A DNA stretch of 47,840 bases, from NCBI GenBank assembly GCA_950073045.1, contig CATMQD010000003.1, positions 1-47,840 on the forward strand, read 5' to 3'. Both the position numbers and the translations under genes were made by a program. The notes beneath the pieces are model-generated. The model had not been told where the DNA came from and made no database searches. It saw only the letters and a list, made by a program, of their open reading frames with translations. The stretch is from an uncultured Flavobacteriales bacterium. GTDB lineage: Bacteria > Bacteroidota > Bacteroidia > Flavobacteriales > Schleiferiaceae. Below are positions 44,201 to 47,840 of this stretch, piece by piece. Each line of letters begins with the position of its first letter. Positions within the stretch are counted from its first letter, which is position 1.

Positions 44201-47200
44201 TTACAGAGCCTGGAGGTGGCGATTTTTCGGAGCGCACGAAACATAGCTACATCGCTAACCTCTTACAGACCTCATATAACCTTCTTTTAATCAAGGAGGA
44301 GGGTTCAAATGAGACTTATGTTCCTGCGAATTATATGATGGAAGTACGTGACTACCAATATGATTTTCATCAATGGGTCATAGATAGAGAAGTGGAGGGT
44401 CTTGCGCTGAATACCATTAACTTAGAAGATCGTGAATTTGATTTCCAGTCAATTGGTGAAACTGATTGTGTTTATCCAGAGTTGACCTCAACAGAGACAT
44501 ACACTTACGCCGATTATATTAAAGGGGCGGGCTCTCAAAGGTTTTTGGCGAGAAAAATAGAGTTTACCTATAATCGATTGGGGCTGCTTACCCGTATTAT
44601 TTTGAATGGTAGTGATGGTCCTGGCCTGGAAACTTGGGAAATAATAGGCAGTAATGATCAAGGAAATATCCTTGAAAGGGCTTATGCTCCAAATTACAAA
44701 GTAGATCTTATTACCCTACTTAATTATTATTATCCTCAGAATGCGGCAAATCGCGTAGGGCAAATAGAGCGGTATCGACTTTATAGTGGGGACACTATAA
44801 GTAATAATTCTTTACTCCGCCGGAGCAAAGTAGATCAATTAACACCGGATGGTTTAGCTGCTCGGAAAATGGGAGCTGATAATGGAAATGGTGTTTATAG
44901 TTATACAAGTTTCTTTTATACTCCCAGTGGGCAATTAGATTATGCCCAACTACCAGTAAATCATAAAGGTGATGAGCTGGAAGTGCACATGGAGTATGAC
45001 TTGGATTATCAGCTTTATCCAACTAAAACAACTAAAAGGTTTATCCTAAATGATGGCAGTCAATGGGATGAAGAAAGCCACGTTTATATTGACCCCGCCA
45101 CGGCTCTTATGCATAAATCTATAGATCCAAATGGGCATGCCACAGAGGTCTATTATGATGATTTTTATCGCCTGGAACGCGTTTATGGCCCCCGCGAGCT
45201 GGCCTATACCAATGCACCGTACCCTTTGGCCTTTGAGTATTGGGATGGCGATATAAATAATGGCAGCCCTTGGGCTATGGTAAAGCAATATTTGGGGACC
45301 CCAACAAATGCAAGTGCTCTTGGAGCTAATCCAGCTAGTCCAAGCATTGATCTAATTTTGAGTGCTGAGAATAGAGATGTAGCTGGTTTAGAGCCAATAT
45401 GGAGTGATCCGGATATTCGACGAGCGGCCAGTGTTACTGATGGATGGGGCCGGGTGATGCAAAGCCAACAAGAAGTAAGTATTTTGGGTCCTGCTGGAGA
45501 AAATGTAAAAGGCAGACGTGTAAGTGGTCCTTTGGCCTTCGATAATTTTATGAACTTGGTCAAAGTTCAAGGTGCGATCGCTACCAACTCAAACCCTAAT
45601 GAAGAGGCTTTGCGCAAGGTATATCTAGCGGGTTTTAGTGGAAGAATGCCAGCTTTTATGTCTCATATAGATGCTTTTGGAAGAGGAGCGCTTGCTTATA
45701 GCTTAACAGATTTTGAATGGAATGGGAGCAGAATGTACCAAAAGTCCACTCAAGAGTTTGGCTGGGCCGAGCGACCTAATCAGAATGGATATTACCTCTA
45801 TGGCCTAAGTAAGACGTATGGTCATGAATTAATGGAGGAAAAGGTGTTTTACGACTATTTCGGGAACGCTCAGTTGCTTTTAAGTGGCGATCAAAACAAT
45901 CCTGCAATAACGCAATATACCCACGATGCAATTGGGCAATTACTCGAGTCCACAAATCCAGCGGGTCTCACAACCTATTACGAATACGATCTTCGAGGAA
46001 GGGTAGTCCAAGAAGATCAAGCAGAGCGAGGCCAAAGCCAATTTACATACGATTTGGTTGGTAATCTCCTGCAGTCCAATCAGAGCTCAGTAAATCGTGA
46101 AGGGGAAAGTGAGGCTTATCAAATTGATTTCGAATATGAGTATAATCGTCTGCAGCGAAAGATATATCCGGTCACAAATAAGATTAATGACTTAGAAGTT
46201 ATATATGGACGTCCGGGCCAGGATGGCAATACCTTAGGTCGTGTGAGAAAAGTAAAGCAAGGCCAAAGTGGGGCCTATGTTTTACAAGAACAGTTTCGCT
46301 ACAATGCCATGGGGCAAATTAGCAGAGAAGATCGCACCATTGCGGTACCTCAATTTGGTAATCAAAGATTGGTTACAGATTTTGTTTTTGACTCTTGGGG
46401 TAGAATAAAGCATATGCGCTACCCAGATGGGGAAAGACTGGAATATCACTATGCTGCGGGCGGTGACTTAAATCAGGTGGAGACTACTGCTTTATTTAAA
46501 TCTTCTAACGAGCCATCCTATTACCTTAAAGGGGTGGATTATGACGGTTTTGGGCAACCGCTAGCCAAACGATATGGTAATGAAAGTCAATCTAGTTTTG
46601 AATATGATGATTTAAGCGGAAGCTTAAAAACCTATAAGCTTTACAGCTCTGCTGAGAACTCTGCTTTTGTGTCTCAACAGTTATTGGATAAAGATTTCAC
46701 CTACGATGCAACTGGAAATATCAGCAAAGTTGAGAATCACCAATCAGCCTTAGGCCTTCCGTATAATAATTTAGGAGGGTCCTACACTTTCGACTATCAA
46801 TATGATGAGCTTAATCAATTGGTGGCGGCAGACGGTTTGTGGCAAGGTGCCCAAGGAGCAGAGTGGAACTACGATCTTGATTTCTCCTATGATCTAAACG
46901 GTAGGGTATTATCAAAAACCCAAATAGTAAGTGATGCTCAACAGAATGTGCACCCCACTGCGAATTACGATTTTACTTATCGCTACGATGATAATCAGCG
47001 TAATGCGCCCACTTCTATAATTGGCCAGGCAAAAAGCTTCGAATTTCAATATGATCCATTTGGTAATATGGACGAAGTAAAGAAGGATGGCAAAACCGAA
47101 CTAAAGCACCTCTATGATGAGGAACATCGATTAAGAGGAAGCTTAAGTCCTTTTGAGGCTCAGCATAATGTTTATGATCCTTATGGTATTCGTTTAATGA

Positions 47201-47840
47201 AGGGGGAGATGACCATGACCGATATTTATGAAAACGGAGAGATAATTGGTCAAAGCCGTTCTTTACAACCTTATTTAGTTAATGCAGGCCCACATTATCT
47301 GTTTCAGGTATTTGAGAAAACGGCACGAGTTTCTAAACATTATTATGGGGCTCGTGGAAGTAGGATTGCATCGAGGGTTTTAAGCGAGCGCATAGTTCCA
47401 GAGGGTTATGTAGCTCCTGCACCAGGTGAGGATGGTACCCTAGGCAATGGCACTTACTTCGGGGATTTTAATGCTGATGCACCGGAGGATTTAGGTTCTT
47501 ATAGTCCACCGGTAGAAAATAATGTGGTATTAACCGAGGGTTTGGCGAAGCTATTGCGCGATTTTGATCAATCCGAATGGTATGAGCCCAGCATGGAAAA
47601 TGAAAGGCCCCCTTATCCCGAGCTTTATTATGATCGCGATGCATGTGCTTGGGAAGGGATGGGCGATCAGCCGAGTACTTTCCAGGTGGAGTTTTGTGAT
47701 TGTATTAACGCGCAACTTGAGGATAATTCAGAAGGAAATGACTGCGATTTATTCCCTGAAATATATTGGTACCATGGTGATGGTTTAGGAAATGTAGAAT
47801 ACCTCACTGATTTGGCGGGGATGCCCTATGAGTATTTCTG
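38290..47840 (+). CDS. Giant SpvB/VCBS/RHS-repeat protein, toxin-complex-like, runs off the window
   Basis: One uninterrupted frame from ATG 38290 to the window end, 3,183 complete codons. A signal peptide (MTQRIASIFLALIFLSLDCQA) opens it. An SpvB-like domain begins near residue 358 (SATTSFPFKIPPGRNGVAPS, GLLGVGWDVP). VCBS/FG-GAP-like calcium loops DxNGDGxxD occur near residues 734, 828, 1490, 1583, 1677 and 1767. A TcdB-middle-like region (KIKAPGGSEIALDYQ, about 1800; GGIHDRRNREFLGFSR) precedes RHS/YD repeats from about 2540 (YTHDAIGQL, YEYDLRGR). It ends at the RHS-core junction YHGDGLGNVEYLTD, so the polymorphic C-terminal part lies outside the window. Toxin or adhesin role is inferred. 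Confidence 0.9.
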   Translation, partial: MTQRIASIFLALIFLSLDCQATIHLILNPNLFVFDVPSSGYQKDFDESPLVNDLKAPKIRVAQGESATLEFAEEQKVLLGFSWSDPVNSPYNDFIHFSVEGGSLQPEEVLNIEFVVEGSIPDYPLRMVINDEQHFDINLNEYVSENKVQFQVEAKELRQGKNKIGWHQANTMALNLAGFDIDFAKANDEALLAPVKSKIVKHGLLKRKLKNTGKIEAAGELLRYGSYPSIPKGLQNAMPGAPAFKLEVENIDSNSTFQFHIDGDRVLAMRKELRVFYFDQQSLNWVDFKPDTTFVLGDQLIAEASLPAAGTYFTGFKSSPAGSEGSMSLPTSLGEISAPNPLTGYGSIAAPRINQKGSATTSFPFKIPPGRNGVAPSLAAVYSSDSKSGLLGVGWDVPVSSIDVDLRWGVPRFLSDVESETYTLDGSVLTMEGGFRGNRRDANGNYANRVSQSVLFFPKTQSNWKQIRRYGADPKSYYWVVTTAEQSKLYFGTEDGSSQDPNALVTNDNGDVLSWKLKRIEDKWGNFVEYNYEELTAQSSSQMLDGAKQTLLSSIRYTGFESSSQNIEPPYLVEFKYEDGNRADARTSFRSGANQGSFKLLKEVVISFDPDPQTNGDEQEIRTYHFLHEEGDFGKILLKTIEERVNGNLFYDFDLEYFENPEFSFSENNIVIPSPWSNDPDEYSMLGAADNSGYSIGGLVGGGIILPPAGLGNTVYGGGSYGRAYNYGRSTLKDLNGDGLLDYVIQESGWTALKYYPGRIDDNGNPYFGSEKVTVNQAGDAENNRFHYSYNDISSAFTGVGIYTALLKANGGLSWNWNSSTIKDYTSDFNGDGITDLVDDNRVSFGTVDPISHNVVYKETSYNGPNPIYDDAIVNWSARVPAGSFETEVVRSWRALVDGTVDVTGNIYLKPGSSDGVKYAVEHIDASQQNNVLKSFTSLGSGAQQSVSLNSVEVQSGDLILFRVIGDGNTRFDLLDWNPQVDYQSGAILNADLINVTETSPNEGFILSSPQSVDVSNHSQVQISFPTINCGIQSDTVIYEIHLDAESSNQNIEEVFRYTVLPGNTANITLNDFNWGSYTALKSSGLDLSSYDQATIRFNITSPSNVNWNNLQWLPEVSAKKAGEPNASVYFPTVDHTIFEKAVQLNSSINLQSLLYPGIDRVKFFPTVNNSLESAYYNSVNHTEKRKFRIKIKTTQNLVQTFEIKLDPNTTGIEIRDLNNITTATSCGEDNSLSAVEDFEDFQVFVSAYSDDPVLAEMIPIYTKVDLFQLLPDEEGYVCDIVEYENYLSVYYTDRNLNFGPEYLGWGGFGWNANPQPIDPSKFSIGVNDQGEHLTEEDFEDFDLDDLEQMAADYGFDLDLQTNPFRPLYPVRGDQVNQGYFQPIGTLNSMEQDAYCHPFSPFARILRGSRSLGTFGELPTESFTEFIDPGSSNFDKHAPFLEMSAYNTSYSAGGGLSVTGIPIGASGSYTSTTYEDEDDRGNTVLRSMMDMNGDGFPDEVILNEDLNRLEARLSDCQGGRRSLTTLGYDINIWRNKFTNDGITGSVSLNVVPEKGSKSQFQLALDASVSGLDGTSDFEEGLLDINGDGLPDWIDQSALNDGSSSGTIYKLNNGHGFASSTNQSLPLSNNSMHADSETIALGVGVDPAKLANLDLPIDLGLSYSYSKQGQVTKTHLRDFNGDGLLDIFVRFEGTAPLYNNYRVYLNRGTYFSTDPIEMQVTIANESKSNVVSINAMKTWTVSGIDKIVGGLTGAGFFADSYQVSNFIDVNGDGYPDKVWVDSNNELHISLCTVTKSNLLRKIKAPGGSEIALDYQRVGNKYGYFDRTLKDYQTKPVSEEERVYWDMNYSKWVLTEVRHRDGFDEYFVSASAGENGGGPQGPSPEGINDDGDIVIDDGVDEVVSYYHYDGGIHDRRNREFLGFSRIGVESDKYSTLPNVSGQSWYDSETGGNGVTSSLVKDGNELHYFQIQQFTEPGGGDFSERTKHSYIANLLQTSYNLLLIKEEGSNETYVPANYMMEVRDYQYDFHQWVIDREVEGLALNTINLEDREFDFQSIGETDCVYPELTSTETYTYADYIKGAGSQRFLARKIEFTYNRLGLLTRIILNGSDGPGLETWEIIGSNDQGNILERAYAPNYKVDLITLLNYYYPQNAANRVGQIERYRLYSGDTISNNSLLRRSKVDQLTPDGLAARKMGADNGNGVYSYTSFFYTPSGQLDYAQLPVNHKGDELEVHMEYDLDYQLYPTKTTKRFILNDGSQWDEESHVYIDPATALMHKSIDPNGHATEVYYDDFYRLERVYGPRELAYTNAPYPLAFEYWDGDINNGSPWAMVKQYLGTPTNASALGANPASPSIDLILSAENRDVAGLEPIWSDPDIRRAASVTDGWGRVMQSQQEVSILGPAGENVKGRRVSGPLAFDNFMNLVKVQGAIATNSNPNEEALRKVYLAGFSGRMPAFMSHIDAFGRGALAYSLTDFEWNGSRMYQKSTQEFGWAERPNQNGYYLYGLSKTYGHELMEEKVFYDYFGNAQLLLSGDQNNPAITQYTHDAIGQLLESTNPAGLTTYYEYDLRGRVVQEDQAERGQSQFTYDLVGNLLQSNQSSVNREGESEAYQIDFEYEYNRLQRKIYPVTNKINDLEVIYGRPGQDGNTLGRVRKVKQGQSGAYVLQEQFRYNAMGQISREDRTIAVPQFGNQRLVTDFVFDSWGRIKHMRYPDGERLEYHYAAGGDLNQVETTALFKSSNEPSYYLKGVDYDGFGQPLAKRYGNESQSSFEYDDLSGSLKTYKLYSSAENSAFVSQQLLDKDFTYDATGNISKVENHQSALGLPYNNLGGSYTFDYQYDELNQLVAADGLWQGAQGAEWNYDLDFSYDLNGRVLSKTQIVSDAQQNVHPTANYDFTYRYDDNQRNAPTSIIGQAKSFEFQYDPFGNMDEVKKDGKTELKHLYDEEHRLRGSLSPFEAQHNVYDPYGIRLMKGEMTMTDIYENGEIIGQSRSLQPYLVNAGPHYLFQVFEKTARVSKHYYGARGSRIASRVLSERIVPEGYVAPAPGEDGTLGNGTYFGDFNADAPEDLGSYSPPVENNVVLTEGLAKLLRDFDQSEWYEPSMENERPPYPELYYDRDACAWEGMGDQPSTFQVEFCDCINAQLEDNSEGNDCDLFPEIYWYHGDGLGNVEYLTDLAGMPYEYF

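Noticed and set aside
45204..45563. 119-codon antisense frame within the giant gene
   Set aside because: The sense frame is continuous with clear RHS/YD-type sequence; the antisense frame has no recognisable motif.

Overview
The window looks like chromosomal DNA from a free-living, probably marine member of the Bacteroidota, most likely order Flavobacteriales. The evidence is type IX secretion cargo with type A and type B C-terminal sorting domains, a GLPGLI-family protein next to a carboxypeptidase-regulatory/beta-barrel receptor, HU-CCDC81/SPOR and HU-like proteins typical of the phylum, lack of Shine-Dalgarno sites, and repeated promoter elements of the Bacteroidota form TAnnTTTG just upstream of start codons. 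No tRNA, rRNA, CRISPR, insertion sequence or prophage gene was recognised. I could run no database search, so family names rest on motifs read by eye.

Layout. 1-2988: two adjacent minus-strand paralogues of a large secreted protein, the first cut by the window edge. 3162-15000: mostly housekeeping genes (lepA, trpS, plsC, gatC, a GH16-like lipoprotein, an outer-membrane-type lipoprotein, gdhA, purD, a 56-residue membrane protein, a polytopic membrane protein, an acyl-CoA thioesterase, and an HU-CCDC81/SPOR envelope protein). 15062-20249: dprA, a stand-alone receiver protein, and the GLPGLI/receptor pair. 20259-25989: a six-gene minus-strand run reading ECF sigma factor, zinc anti-sigma factor, thioredoxin, peroxiredoxin-like protein, AddB-like nuclease and threonine/serine dehydratase. 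26603-34478: a type A sorting-domain protein, a small exported protein, ssb, menB, a DinB-like protein, nadD, gmk, yicC and an EamA transporter. 35032-47840: an HU-like gene behind a textbook sigma-54 promoter, an XRE regulator, and a two-gene operon of a secreted protein plus a giant SpvB/VCBS/RHS protein (more than 3,180 residues, cut by the window edge).

What stands out. (1) The anti-sigma factor carries C11, H37, C41 and C44, the numbering of the redox-active residues in Streptomyces RsrA, and is followed by a thioredoxin and a peroxiredoxin, so the run looks like a thiol-stress regulon. (2) Between the HU-like and XRE genes, five 16-bp palindrome-like sites repeat at exactly 21 bp. (3) The RHS operon is preceded by a leader that can fold into a multibranched RNA followed by an intrinsic terminator, with a small set of 21-bp-phased motifs near the XRE gene. 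(4) Four copies of a modular intergenic repeat built from degenerate 7-bp tandem units occupy the three long divergent intergenic regions at 25990-26602, 29123-29543 and 34479-34850. These non-coding structures are the best candidates for undescribed biology here.
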